Made by a program: the position numbers and the translations under genes. The notes beneath the pieces are model-generated. The model worked only from the letters and a program-made list of their open reading frames with translations, searched no databases and had not been told where the DNA came from. A DNA stretch of 64,000 nucleotides, from the NCBI RefSeq assembly GCF_039529835.1, contig NZ_CP154262.1, forward strand, positions 2,666,001 through 2,730,000. The letters are read 5' to 3'. Each line of letters opens with the position of its first letter. Position 1 is the first letter of the stretch. Origin of the DNA: Arthrobacter sp. TMP15 (GTDB lineage Bacteria > Actinomycetota > Actinomycetes > Actinomycetales > Micrococcaceae). Of the stretch, positions 39,475-48,904 are shown in pieces.

Positions 39475-39540
39475 AACCCGCAGCAGAGATTAAAACCGTG
39501 CTAGTCACGAATTTTTCCTCTCCGCTGCGGGTTTGTTTGT
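39475..39540 (+). terminator. Terminator after whiB1
   Basis: AACCCGCAGC-AGAGA and TCTCC-GCTGCGGGTT form a stem of about 14 pairs with one mismatch around a 29-nt loop, followed by GTTTGTTTGTTT. It ends whiB1 transcription and lies against the stop codon of the convergent histidine kinase gene. Confidence 0.75.
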
Positions 39541-41019
39541 TTAATGCCGACTGATCAGCGCCATCTGTAGCTCAACCACCGTGCCGCCTCCCTCCCGAGG
39601 TGACCATTCAATGGTGCCGCCCAATTCACTGGTAACAAGTGTCCGCACAATCTGCAGCCCCAGCCCCTCGGTAATGTTTCCTTCAGGTAGGCCCACACCG
39701 TCGTCAGCTATGGTCACGGTCAATGCGTCATCATTTGATTCGTTCTTATACCTACGCGCGTTGAGCCACACTGTCCCTTCGCGGTCCTGCAGGCCATGTT
39801 CAACAGCATTGGCCACGAGTTCATTGATGACAAGCGCCAGCGGAGTAGCGAAATCGCTGGGCAGCTCCTCAAATGCACCCTCTTTTTCAGTACGTACACG
39901 CTGTGACGGCGAAGCCACCTCGGCTGACAATCTGAACTGCCTGTCAATGAGCTCATCAAAGTCAACGTTTTGAGCCAGGCCCTGAGAGAGGGTTTCGTGG
40001 ACCAAGGCAATCGTTGAGACTCGACGCATGGCCTGCTCCAGGCCCTGTTTGCCTTCTTCGCTTTGCATGCGCCGGGACTGCATACGCAAAAGAGCTGACA
40101 CGGTCTGAAGATTATTTTTGACTCTGTGGTGGATTTCGCGGATGGTGGCGTCCTTTGACACCAGCTCCTGTTCCCTGCGGCGAAGTTCAGAAACGTCGCG
40201 GCACAAAACCAAGGCGCCAAACCGCTCGGTAGCATCTCGCAACGGAATGGCGCGCAGAGAAAGACTTACTCCTCGCGACTCAATCTCGGTACGCCACGGC
40301 ATTCGTCCTGTGACAACCAGCGGCAACGTTTCATCCACCATTCGCCGGTCCTTAAGCAGGCCGGTGGTCACCTCCGCTAGTGAACGACCTTCTAATGATT
40401 CCCCGTCACCTAGCCGACGGAAGGCTGAGACACCATTGGGGCTTGCGTACTGAACAATCCCATCAACGTCAAGACGCAGCAACCCGTCACCCACACGAGG
40501 AGCACCGCGCCTGGAACCCGTGGGCGAGGCAAAATCTGGCCACAGTCCCAAAGTGCCCATCTTCAGTAGATCGTAGGCACATTGGCGGTAGGTCAATTCA
40601 AGTCTTGAGGGCATACGTGAACTGGACAGGTCCATGTGTGTGGTGATCACAGCCAGTGTGCGCCCGTTGCGGACCATAGGGATGGCCTCAACGCGCATAG
40701 CCATGTCCGCGTGCCAGACCTTCGTTTCATGTGAGCGTTCAATGTTCTGGCTTTTCCATGCCAGCTGAACCAGCGGCTCAAGCAGCGGTTGGATCCGCTC
40801 CCCCACAAAGTCCGCATGAAACATGGTGTGGGAGGTAGAGGGGCGTACATGGGCCAGGGCCACATAGCCTTCGTGGTTGTTTGATGGGAACCATAAGACC
40901 AGGTCCGCGAAGGATAAATCAGCGATCATCTGCCAATCACCGACCAGTAAATGCAGCCATTCGGCATCGCCCGGGCCCAGCCCTGAGCTATCTCTGATCA
41001 TGTCGGCAAAGACTGCCAT
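39541..41019 (-). CDS. pdtaS: Sensor histidine kinase, PdtaS-like
   Basis: This 492-residue cytoplasmic protein has an N-terminal GAF-type domain (about residues 1-150), a PAS domain (about 175-285) and a HisKA_2 phosphoacceptor region with EIHHRVKNNLQTVSALLRMQ carrying the His near residue 300. A HATPase_c domain with LVINELVANAVEHG, DDGVGLP and GLGLQIV follows. In mycobacteria PdtaS phosphorylates the antiterminator PdtaR; no pdtaR is in this window. ATG start with AAGGAG 5 nt upstream. The neighbour whiB1 is also adjacent to pdtaS in Mycobacterium (Rv3219/Rv3220c). Confidence 0.92.
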   Translation of the reverse strand: MAVFADMIRDSSGLGPGDAEWLHLLVGDWQMIADLSFADLVLWFPSNNHEGYVALAHVRPSTSHTMFHADFVGERIQPLLEPLVQLAWKSQNIERSHETKVWHADMAMRVEAIPMVRNGRTLAVITTHMDLSSSRMPSRLELTYRQCAYDLLKMGTLGLWPDFASPTGSRRGAPRVGDGLLRLDVDGIVQYASPNGVSAFRRLGDGESLEGRSLAEVTTGLLKDRRMVDETLPLVVTGRMPWRTEIESRGVSLSLRAIPLRDATERFGALVLCRDVSELRRREQELVSKDATIREIHHRVKNNLQTVSALLRMQSRRMQSEEGKQGLEQAMRRVSTIALVHETLSQGLAQNVDFDELIDRQFRLSAEVASPSQRVRTEKEGAFEELPSDFATPLALVINELVANAVEHGLQDREGTVWLNARRYKNESNDDALTVTIADDGVGLPEGNITEGLGLQIVRTLVTSELGGTIEWSPREGGGTVVELQMALISRH

Positions 41020-41041
41020 GCTGGCTCCTTAAAGATGGGTG

Positions 41042-41103
41042 GCGGTGCCCGCTGCAGACAGCAGGCACCGCACAAGCGGTTGCAACCATGCAATTGCAAC
41101 CGC
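41042..41103 (-). other. Two strong hairpins between NAD-GDH and pdtaS
   Basis: GCGGTTGCAA (41076-41085) pairs perfectly with 41094-41103 around an 8-nt loop. GCGGTGCC (41042-41049) pairs with 41064-41071, with an inner 3-bp stem and a bulge. Both genes are on the minus strand. Neither hairpin is followed by a U-tract, so they look more like RNA-processing or stabilising structures, or a factor-assisted stop for the dehydrogenase transcript, than intrinsic terminators. Confidence 0.55.
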
Positions 41104-41120
41104 CCACAACGACGGTTTCT

Positions 41121-44100
41121 CTAGCGCCGCACTATTGAACGCAAGAGCCTCAATGCTACAGACAAAGAAGCCATATCATCTTGTTCAAGCTCGTTTACCT
41201 CCGCAAACATCCGAACGGCACGGGCCAACTGTTCCTCATTGGCTTTCTCCCACACCTCAATTCGCTCCGGCGTGGACATTCCCTTTTCGGTGCTTTCCAT
41301 GACGTTGCGTGTCATGTCAGCGGTTGTCGCATACAGATCATCACGCAGTGCCGCACGAGCCAGCGCTTGCCACCTATCATTGCGCGGAAGCGCCGTGATG
41401 CGTTCAAGCAAGGCATCCACTCCGTAGCGGTTGTACAGGGCGTAGTAGACACTGGCCACGTTTTCCTGCGTTTCGGATAGCGCCTCACTCACCTTTGCCA
41501 CATCCAGCAGCGGGTACGTCTCGAACAATTCAGCCCAGCGGCTACCCAACGCATCCGGCATCTCAAAGGATGCAGCCCGGCTAGTCCACGTTGCAACCCG
41601 TTCCACGTCAACGCCTTGGAAGAAGTCGCCCATGTGCGTGCCCAAGGCACCCACAACCGGCTTGAAACGGTTGACCAGGTCTTCAACGCTCTGCTGCCCA
41701 ATGCCTTCGTTCACCAGCCACCGCACGGAGCGGTCAAGTAAGCGGCGCATATCCAGATGAACTGTGCACCACTGCTCAGTCGGGAAGGCCGGCGGCAGTT
41801 CACGCAACGCTGCATTCATCGAGGCGAAGTCAAAGATTTCATGCAGCGCAACAAAGGCCTTGGCTACTACAAGCTCATTGGCTGAGGACTCCTCCATGAC
41901 ACGGAAGGCAAAAGTGATGCCACCAACATTGACCATGTCGTTTGCCACTACCGTTGCAATAATCTCCTTGCGCAGCGGATGGGTGTCCAGCTCCGCGTCA
42001 AAGCGCTCGGCTACTGCTGCTGGGAAATAACGACGCAGCGTTGATTTGAACCAAGGGTCATTGGCGAGGTCACTATCACTAAGAGCCGTTGCCAGTTCCA
42101 TCTTGGCGTAGGCGAGCAGGACTGCCAGCTCAGGGGAGGTTAGTCCCTGCCCGGCGCTCAAGCGCTCCTGCAACTCTGCGTTGCTTGGTAGCGCCTCAAG
42201 TTCACGGTTCAAGTCGGCATGTTCTTCCAACCAGTCCATGAATCGTTCGTAGCTGGGGCTCCATTCAACAACACGCTGGCGGTCGTTGAGCAACAAAATA
42301 TTCTGCGCGATGTTATCTTCCAGAACCAGATGTCCAATTTCATCGGTCATGGACATGAGGAACTCGGTGCGCTCAGCGGGATCCAGCTTTCCTGCCGCTA
42401 CCATCCGGTCAACAAAGATCTTGATGTTCACTTCATGGTCTGAACAGTCAACCCCGGCCGAGTTATCGATGGCATCAGTGTTTAGGATGACCCCGTGAAG
42501 GGCTGCCTCTACGCGGCCGTGCTGGGTCATGCCAAGGTTTCCACCTTCACCGATGATCTTCACACGCAGGTCGGCGCCGTCAACACGGATAGCGTCATTG
42601 GTTTTATCTCCCACTGACACATGGCTTTCAGTGCTTGCCTTGATGTAGGTGCCGATGCCGCCGTTGTACAGCAGATCAGTGGGTGCCAGGAGCACTGCGC
42701 GAAGCAACTCTGGTGGGCTGAGTTTCACAGTTCCCTCGGGTAGTCCAAGAGAGGCGCACACTTCAGGGGAAATGGGGATTGACTTGAGCGTGCGTGAGTA
42801 AACGCCGCCACCTGCACTGATGAGGTCCTTGTTGTAGTCCTGCCACGATGAACGCGGCAAGTTATACAACCGCTGACGCTCGTCAAAGGAAGCACCCGCT
42901 GCAGGGGTGGGGTCAAGGAAAATGTCTCTGTGGTCAAAGGCCGCAACCAAGCGTACGTGACGGGTGCGAAGCAGACCGTTGCCAAACACGTCTCCTGACA
43001 TGTCCCCCACGCCAACTGCCGTGAACTCCTGAGTTTGGGTGTCCAGATCGAACTCGCTAAAGTGGCGTTTCACCGATTCCCACGCACCGCGAGCGGTGAT
43101 GCCCATGGCCTTATGGTCATAACCAACGGAGCCGCCCGAGGCGAACGCGTCGCCAAGCCAGAAGTTGTAATCTGCAGAGATGGCGTTCGCAGTATCGGAG
43201 AACGAGGCCGTTCCCTTATCGGCCGCTACCACCATGTAGATGTCATCCTCGTCGTGGCGGACCACGTTTTCCGGGGGAACAACCACTTCGCCCTCGGCGG
43301 TGACAACCAAGTTATCGGTGACGTCAAGTAACCCGCGGATGAATGTCTTGTAGCTTTCCTTGCCCTCTGTTATCCAGGCCCCACGATCAACAGCTGGGTT
43401 GGGGAGTGCCTTGGCAAAGAAGCCTCCCTTAGCTCCGGTGGGAACAATGACAGCATTCTTCACTGTCTGTGCTTTCACTAGCCCCAGTACTTCCGTGCGG
43501 AAGTCTTCCCGACGATCTGACCAGCGCAGCCCGCCACGGGCAACCTTGCCAAAGCGCAAGTGTGTACCTTCCACGCGAGGTGAGTAAACCCAGATTTCAA
43601 ACATGGGCCGTGGTGCCGGCAGTCCTTCGATGGCTGACGGGTCAAATTTGATGCTCAGGTAGTCGCGGTCGCGGTAGTAGTTGGTCCGCAGCGTTGAATC
43701 AACAAGGTTGGCAAAGGTCCGCAGAACCCTGTCCGCATCCAGGGTAGGAACGCTTTCCAGCGCTTCGTCCAGGCGGCCATGAACTTCGGCCTGCAACGCG
43801 GAGCGATCAGCGTCCTCAACAGCGGGGTCGAAACGTGCCTCAAATAGTTCAACGAGCGCACGAGTGACGGCCACGTTGTGCAATAAGGTGTCAGCAATGA
43901 ATCCATAGGAGTTGGTATTGCCCATTTGGCGCAGGTACTTGGCGTATGCGCGCAGGATGACGACTTGGCGCCAGTGCATCCCCTCCGTGAGAACCAGGCG
44001 GTCAAAGTTATCCGACTCGCTCAGTCCTGTGATGGCTGCGGCGAAGGCCTGCGTGAGCAGTCCTGCCGTGGCTATTGGATCAACACCGGCAGGGTATTTC

Positions 44101-45989
44101 AGGCCCAGGTCGTAGAGGAAGAAATCGCGTTTATCCGCGGTTTCAACTTCGAAGGGCCGCTCTTCAAGGACTTCAATGCCAAGGTTGTGGAAGAACGGCA
44201 GGATTTTGCTGAGACTTTTCGGATGAGCCATATATAACTTGACTCGAGCGTCCTCGTCCAGACCAGTCCCGGCAGGCAGGTAAACATGCATGCCCGGTGC
44301 GCACTTCTCCGGGGCTAGGCCGGCTTCAATGGCGCTCTTGTACTGGGCGTCAAAGTTCTCAAAGCGAGTGATGTCAACTAATGCATCCTCGACCTCAAAA
44401 TCGACCCTGTAGCTTGGCGGAAATGCTTCGGACCACTTCTCGACCAAGCGTTCGGCGACCTCGAGATGCTCGGAATCACGCAGTACCTTGGCAATGCCTT
44501 CGGGCCATGACCGGGCTGCACGAACCAGGCGCTGTTCCAGCTCGGCTACGTGAAGATCGGCCGGAACCCTGTAGTCCTTGGACAGACGGATACGGAAGAA
44601 CAAGCGGGCTAGTGCCGATTCACTCATACGAGCTTCAAAGTCGATCGAACTGGCGTTGAAGGTGCGGGTGAGCTCCTCCTCAATCCGGTGGCGCACAGCT
44701 GTTGTGTAGCGGTCACGAGGAATGTACACCAAAGCGGACATAAAGCGCCCGTAGATATCGGGACGCAGGAACAACCTTGTGCGACGGCGTTCGGCCAGCC
44801 GCAGGATGCCGTTGGCAATCTCGATCAGGTCAGCAACCTCAATTTGGAACAGCTCATCGCGCGGGTAGGTCTCAAGAACTGCAAACAGGTCCTTGCCCGA
44901 GTGTGAGTTGGGCGGGAACCCAAAGTGACGCAAAACGGCGTCGACTTTTTCTCGCACAACAGGGATGTTGCGTACCGAACCGGTGTAAACGGCTGAGGAG
45001 AAGAGCCCAATAAAGCGTTGCTCGCCATTGACATTGCCTTGGGAGTCAAAGGACTTAACTCCAATGTAATCAAGGTAGGCACCGCGATGCACTGTGGAGC
45101 GAGAGTTGGCCTTGGTGATAACCAGCACGCGCTTCTCACGCGCCTTGCGTCGACCAGTGGTTGTTAGGTGCTGGACTGTGGGGTGACTCGAACCGTCGCG
45201 CAGGAGCCCTAGGCCGCTTCCTTCACGGTTGACCAACACGTCTTCGCCGTCTCGCTTATCCAGGTCGTATTCACGGTAACCAAGAAAGGTGAAGTTATCT
45301 GCCTCCATCCAATGCAGGAGATCTTCGGCTTCACGGAGGTCCACCAGGGACTCTCCGGCCAAGGCGGTGGCCAAAATTTCGGCTCGGCTCAGAGCCTTCT
45401 CTCGCATGGCCGGCCAGTCTTCAACGGCGGCGCGGACGTTTGCTAGTACCTTCTCGAGTCCGGCAAGAAGTTCCTCCTTGGCGGGCTCGCTGATCTTGGA
45501 AATTTCAACGGCAATCCAAGATTCTAGGAAAGCACTATTGTCACCGTCTCCAAGGAGGTGGGAGATGTTTGGCATCGCAGAGGTATCGCCGCTGGCAACT
45601 CCCGCGTGGGAAGGAACTTTTGTTACAGAGGTAAGCTCATTGCTTCCCTTATCGCGGGCAACGACAAAGACAGGGTGAGTCACGAGGTGGATGGCAAGTT
45701 TCTGTCGCAAGAGTTCTGCGCTGACGGAGTCAACAAGGAACGGCATGTCATCGGTGATGATATAAACAACGCTGGCATCCGGTTCATCGTGGATGAGGAC
45801 CTTAGCCTGGCCTGACGTGCGCTTGGCTGCGAGCTCCTGGTGGGCAAACGCCCGTGCGCTGAGGAGTTCGGGATCGTAGCGAGCAGCATCCTCATCGGAT
45901 AGTTGCACAAAGTAGTCATTCAGGAACGACTGGCCACCATAACGGCTCTGGTCCCGTACAGGTTGATGGCTGGGTGAGTGCAATGACAT
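41121..45989 (-). CDS. gdh: NAD-specific glutamate dehydrogenase, large (180-kDa class)
   Basis: This 1622-residue protein is the usual length for the L_180 class. The N-terminal half (about residues 1-690) holds ACT-like regulatory segments; the catalytic region follows, with RGGLRWSDRREDFRTEVLGL, VPTGAKGGFF with the active-site Lys, and VGVGDMSGDVFGNGLL in the nucleotide-binding part. The last 450 residues are helical. It oxidises glutamate to 2-oxoglutarate and ammonia in the cytoplasm. The start has GGAGG 8 nt upstream. The mycobacterial orthologue (Rv2476c) is controlled by the FHA protein GarA, and similar control is possible but not visible here. Confidence 0.95.
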   Translation of the reverse strand: MSLHSPSHQPVRDQSRYGGQSFLNDYFVQLSDEDAARYDPELLSARAFAHQELAAKRTSGQAKVLIHDEPDASVVYIITDDMPFLVDSVSAELLRQKLAIHLVTHPVFVVARDKGSNELTSVTKVPSHAGVASGDTSAMPNISHLLGDGDNSAFLESWIAVEISKISEPAKEELLAGLEKVLANVRAAVEDWPAMREKALSRAEILATALAGESLVDLREAEDLLHWMEADNFTFLGYREYDLDKRDGEDVLVNREGSGLGLLRDGSSHPTVQHLTTTGRRKAREKRVLVITKANSRSTVHRGAYLDYIGVKSFDSQGNVNGEQRFIGLFSSAVYTGSVRNIPVVREKVDAVLRHFGFPPNSHSGKDLFAVLETYPRDELFQIEVADLIEIANGILRLAERRRTRLFLRPDIYGRFMSALVYIPRDRYTTAVRHRIEEELTRTFNASSIDFEARMSESALARLFFRIRLSKDYRVPADLHVAELEQRLVRAARSWPEGIAKVLRDSEHLEVAERLVEKWSEAFPPSYRVDFEVEDALVDITRFENFDAQYKSAIEAGLAPEKCAPGMHVYLPAGTGLDEDARVKLYMAHPKSLSKILPFFHNLGIEVLEERPFEVETADKRDFFLYDLGLKYPAGVDPIATAGLLTQAFAAAITGLSESDNFDRLVLTEGMHWRQVVILRAYAKYLRQMGNTNSYGFIADTLLHNVAVTRALVELFEARFDPAVEDADRSALQAEVHGRLDEALESVPTLDADRVLRTFANLVDSTLRTNYYRDRDYLSIKFDPSAIEGLPAPRPMFEIWVYSPRVEGTHLRFGKVARGGLRWSDRREDFRTEVLGLVKAQTVKNAVIVPTGAKGGFFAKALPNPAVDRGAWITEGKESYKTFIRGLLDVTDNLVVTAEGEVVVPPENVVRHDEDDIYMVVAADKGTASFSDTANAISADYNFWLGDAFASGGSVGYDHKAMGITARGAWESVKRHFSEFDLDTQTQEFTAVGVGDMSGDVFGNGLLRTRHVRLVAAFDHRDIFLDPTPAAGASFDERQRLYNLPRSSWQDYNKDLISAGGGVYSRTLKSIPISPEVCASLGLPEGTVKLSPPELLRAVLLAPTDLLYNGGIGTYIKASTESHVSVGDKTNDAIRVDGADLRVKIIGEGGNLGMTQHGRVEAALHGVILNTDAIDNSAGVDCSDHEVNIKIFVDRMVAAGKLDPAERTEFLMSMTDEIGHLVLEDNIAQNILLLNDRQRVVEWSPSYERFMDWLEEHADLNRELEALPSNAELQERLSAGQGLTSPELAVLLAYAKMELATALSDSDLANDPWFKSTLRRYFPAAVAERFDAELDTHPLRKEIIATVVANDMVNVGGITFAFRVMEESSANELVVAKAFVALHEIFDFASMNAALRELPPAFPTEQWCTVHLDMRRLLDRSVRWLVNEGIGQQSVEDLVNRFKPVVGALGTHMGDFFQGVDVERVATWTSRAASFEMPDALGSRWAELFETYPLLDVAKVSEALSETQENVASVYYALYNRYGVDALLERITALPRNDRWQALARAALRDDLYATTADMTRNVMESTEKGMSTPERIEVWEKANEEQLARAVRMFAEVNELEQDDMASLSVALRLLRSIVRR

Positions 45990-46046
45990 GAATTAACGCC
46001 TCCGTGAAAGAGTTAAGACCGCCTCTTTGCGATCCTCCCACTGAGC

Positions 46047-47639
46047 CTAGCCCTGATATTCAACCCTTGCTGTGGCTTTTGCTACAGCAATTTTCAACAT
46101 TCGTTGGTCAGCTGCACAATCCATGTCGGCAATGGCGAGACGCAAGGGCGCTTCTGCGGCGATCTCTTGTAAAAGACGGCCCTCAAGAAGTGCTTTGTCC
46201 GTGAGTTCAGGATCCCATGGCAGAAAATGCTTGATGCTCTGGGCTGGACCAAAACGTTCCCACGCTTGAGCCAACGACTTCTCTGGATTCCCACCCACCG
46301 CTTTGCGCCGCACCTTATTAGCCACAACACGCACCTCAACGGCCGGATAATTTTGCGCTAGTTCGCTCAGCCCGCGGATGAGCCGCGGAATTCCAATGGG
46401 ATCGCTGTTGCCCACCGCATAGACCAGATCCGCCTGCCCCAAGACCGTCAAAGTGGCCGCATTACGCCTCGGAGCCACAGTGTCATAGCTAAGCTCCTCG
46501 TCATTTTCCAGCGAGAAACCACAATCTACAATGACCAGGTCCCAGAGTTCGCAGGCCAACCTCAGAACACGAGCCACCGCTGCTGCCCGCAATTCCGGCC
46601 ACCTATCAGCCCGGGTCAGCCCCGTCAGCAGTGAGAAGGTACCTCCGTGAAACACCACCTGTGTTGCCGTTTTAGCCAAGTCTGCCAGGGTCAGGCTCCC
46701 TTGGTCAGCCGCGCGGCAGGCGTGGGCGAAGGACGCGGCCTCATCCAGCAGTCCCAGGGCCGCTGCAACGCTCGCCCCGTAGCTGTCCGCATCAATCAGC
46801 ATCACTTGCCGTCCCGAAGCAGCCTGTTCGGCTGCAAGGTTGATGGAGATAGTTGTCCGGCCGGGAGATCCAATGGGACCCCACACGGCGACCAGTGCCC
46901 CAGGGCCGGAACCCTGCTCCGGCGGTCCTTGCACAATTGTTGCTTTCCGCCGCCTCAATTTGTGTTGCTTTACTTCGGTGGCGTCTCTGACTTGCTCCAC
47001 AATGGCTCCACCGCGTGTGGCTCCACCGCGCGGCTCCGCACCGCCATGTCCAGGACGCAGGCGCTTGGCCGCCGAAGACTTTTTCTCTACTTTTCTTGTC
47101 TCTGCCGCGGCATTTTCCGGGCTGCCGCTCGGGACCTCGCCGGCGTGGTGAACAGCGCCGCTGGCAGGTTCAGCGTCAAGTACGGCTCCGGGTGGGGCCG
47201 TGGGGAACGGTAGCTGAGAGCCTAAATCCTGTTGGGGAGCCAGTGCGGTTACCTGTGCCGGAACAGAAAATCCCGAGTACCCGGGATGCTTACGTCCCTC
47301 AAGGGCACTGTGAACAACCGTCAGCAGTTCCTGGGCCGTGACCTGTTCGGTGACGACCGTGGCCCCTATGCTACGCAAGCGTTGAGCCTCTTCCGATGAG
47401 AGGGCCACAGCGACAATACTGACCCCCACTGCCGTGAGCCGGTCAACAAGTGTTGCCGAAAGTTCGCTGGAGAACGCGGCTACAACCGCTACTTGCGCCA
47501 GGCCACTTTGGCAGGCGGCAAGAAGCTCCACCAACTCTGGACAACGCCGCACTATCCGCAGCTCATGGTGCTGTTTCATCAGTTCATCAATGACGCCACC
47601 GGCTGTGTCCCCCACCGCAACCACGGTGATCACGCTCAT
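46047..47639 (-). CDS. CpaE/TadZ-like ParA-family ATPase
   Basis: From the ATG at 47639 this is 530 residues. An N-terminal receiver-like region without a clear phosphoacceptor (about 1-125) is followed by a Pro/Lys-rich linker and a ParA/MinD-type ATPase domain from about residue 250. The P-loop is a deviant one (WGPIGSPGRTTISINLA, with Arg in place of the usual Lys), and MLIDADSYG and LVIVDCGF follow. The layout is that of CpaE/TadZ, which place Tad pilus machinery. Its start overlaps the CpaB-like gene by 4 bp (ATGA). No pilin, TadA or TadB genes are present, so the actual job is unclear. An earlier start would add seven residues. Confidence 0.82.
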   Translation of the reverse strand: MSVITVVAVGDTAGGVIDELMKQHHELRIVRRCPELVELLAACQSGLAQVAVVAAFSSELSATLVDRLTAVGVSIVAVALSSEEAQRLRSIGATVVTEQVTAQELLTVVHSALEGRKHPGYSGFSVPAQVTALAPQQDLGSQLPFPTAPPGAVLDAEPASGAVHHAGEVPSGSPENAAAETRKVEKKSSAAKRLRPGHGGAEPRGGATRGGAIVEQVRDATEVKQHKLRRRKATIVQGPPEQGSGPGALVAVWGPIGSPGRTTISINLAAEQAASGRQVMLIDADSYGASVAAALGLLDEAASFAHACRAADQGSLTLADLAKTATQVVFHGGTFSLLTGLTRADRWPELRAAAVARVLRLACELWDLVIVDCGFSLENDEELSYDTVAPRRNAATLTVLGQADLVYAVGNSDPIGIPRLIRGLSELAQNYPAVEVRVVANKVRRKAVGGNPEKSLAQAWERFGPAQSIKHFLPWDPELTDKALLEGRLLQEIAAEAPLRLAIADMDCAADQRMLKIAVAKATARVEYQG

Positions 47640-48307
47640 GGGGCAGCTCCAGGATTCCATACCACTGCAACTTTGGCTTTATTGGCTACCGCCCCCAGAA
47701 ATTTAGGCATCTGCACATCCGTGACGAGCACCATCAGCTGCATGTTCTTACCGGATCCCAACGAGGAAGATGAAACGTTTAGGGCGGCAACCTCCGCACC
47801 GGGCAGCATGAGCACCGGCGGCTGGTAGCCGTTTCTTTCATCCGGTAAAGCAACCCAAACGTCCACGCGGGAACCAACAACCACTTCCTTGGGCAATGGC
47901 TCATCGATTGTGACTGAGGCGGGCTTGCGGTCAAGTGCGTCTGTGTTCCCAATACTGGAGCGGGAAACAAGTTCGCCCTTGGGCACCATGCGGATGGCTA
48001 CGGCGCCCTGGTCAAGTACTTCGTTGGGGTCAAGATACTTACCATCTGCGTCACCGAGCTGAACCTGCACAATGGTCAACGACTCTGCCGTGACTTTTTG
48101 TCCCACAACCAGGACGTCTGTGGCCACGTAAGCCGGCACTGTCTTTCCTGCGCTCGTGACCAACGCCACCACTGACACCACGGAGGCCAGGACCAGCAGG
48201 ATACCGATCATCAGTCGCGGATCTTTCCAGGACGGCTTGGTCAATCGAGCGGACGAGCTCTGCGTCTCCATAGCCATCGACTCTCCACTCGAGGAACCCG
48301 TCGTCAC
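47636..48307 (-). CDS. SAF-domain membrane protein (CpaB/RcpC-like)
   Basis: This 223-residue protein has a short cytoplasmic N-terminus, one membrane helix at about residues 33-53 and an extracytoplasmic SAF domain (about 57-125, with VATDVLVVGQKVTAESL and AVAIRMVPKGELV). A further beta-rich region contains VGSRVDVWVALPDE. CpaB/RcpC proteins work in the periplasm or wall zone during Tad pilus assembly. The ATPase gene downstream overlaps it by 4 bp, supporting a two-gene unit. The gene is divergent from the HTH gene, with 256 bp between them. Confidence 0.85.
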   Translation of the reverse strand: MTTGSSSGESMAMETQSSSARLTKPSWKDPRLMIGILLVLASVVSVVALVTSAGKTVPAYVATDVLVVGQKVTAESLTIVQVQLGDADGKYLDPNEVLDQGAVAIRMVPKGELVSRSSIGNTDALDRKPASVTIDEPLPKEVVVGSRVDVWVALPDERNGYQPPVLMLPGAEVAALNVSSSSLGSGKNMQLMVLVTDVQMPKFLGAVANKAKVAVVWNPGAAP

Positions 48308-48563
48308 GTTGTGCCTACCCGACGGTTCAAGACCGCCGGTTCAAGACCGCCATTTTCACATCAAATGTGGGCAGCCACGTGAGCACTACTGCCGTTTACT
48401 ATTTGTACCGCCGATCAGCTCGCGTTGATAGCCCCTGTGCTGAAATGTTCTGCTTCTGTGGATAAAACAGTGGCATGGAGCTAGTTTTTCCGTACCTCCC
48501 CCAAGTACATAACGACTGATTTGATGTCTATTAGCGTCGAACCTCGTCAAATAAGGTCAAAAG

Positions 48564-48797
48564 GTGGACAATGGTTCCATGCCCCGTTTCCTAACACTGG
48601 CCGACGTTGCCGAACAGCTGCAAATCTCGGCCGCTGCATGCTACGCACTCGTGCACAGCGGTGAACTACCGGCCTTCCAGATAGGTGGCCGCGGGCAATG
48701 GCGCGTGGATGAAGCAAAATTTGAGCAGTTTATTGACGATCGCCATGCCGCCGCCCGTGACATGCTGGCGGCTGATAGTCCGCCACGAACCAGCTAA
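48564..48797 (+). CDS. Helix-turn-helix protein, BldC/excisionase-like
   Basis: This 77-residue MerR-type winged-helix protein has FLTLADVAEQLQISAAACYALVHSGELPAFQIGG and GQWRVDEAKFEQFI, the HTH_17 (excisionase/BldC) signature. Small proteins of this type bind DNA, BldC as a head-to-tail oligomer controlling actinobacterial development genes. No integrase or att site is nearby, so a regulator is more likely than a phage excisionase. The GTG has AAGG 7 nt upstream; the ATG at 48579 is an alternative. Confidence 0.85.
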   Translation: MDNGSMPRFLTLADVAEQLQISAAACYALVHSGELPAFQIGGRGQWRVDEAKFEQFIDDRHAAARDMLAADSPPRTS

Positions 48798-48904
48798 ATC
48801 CCACAGCTAGTGTGCTCTTCGAGCGAGGTCAGGCGCTCTCCGGTGGCATCACAGGCCACACGACAAGCCACACGACAGAGCCGGTGAGTGCATTAAGTGG
48901 GAAC

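Noticed and set aside
48564-48797. Excisionase-like HTH gene considered as a sign of a prophage or integrative element
   Set aside because: No integrase, tRNA attachment site or phage gene lies near; the neighbours are core genes, and BldC-like regulators have the same fold.
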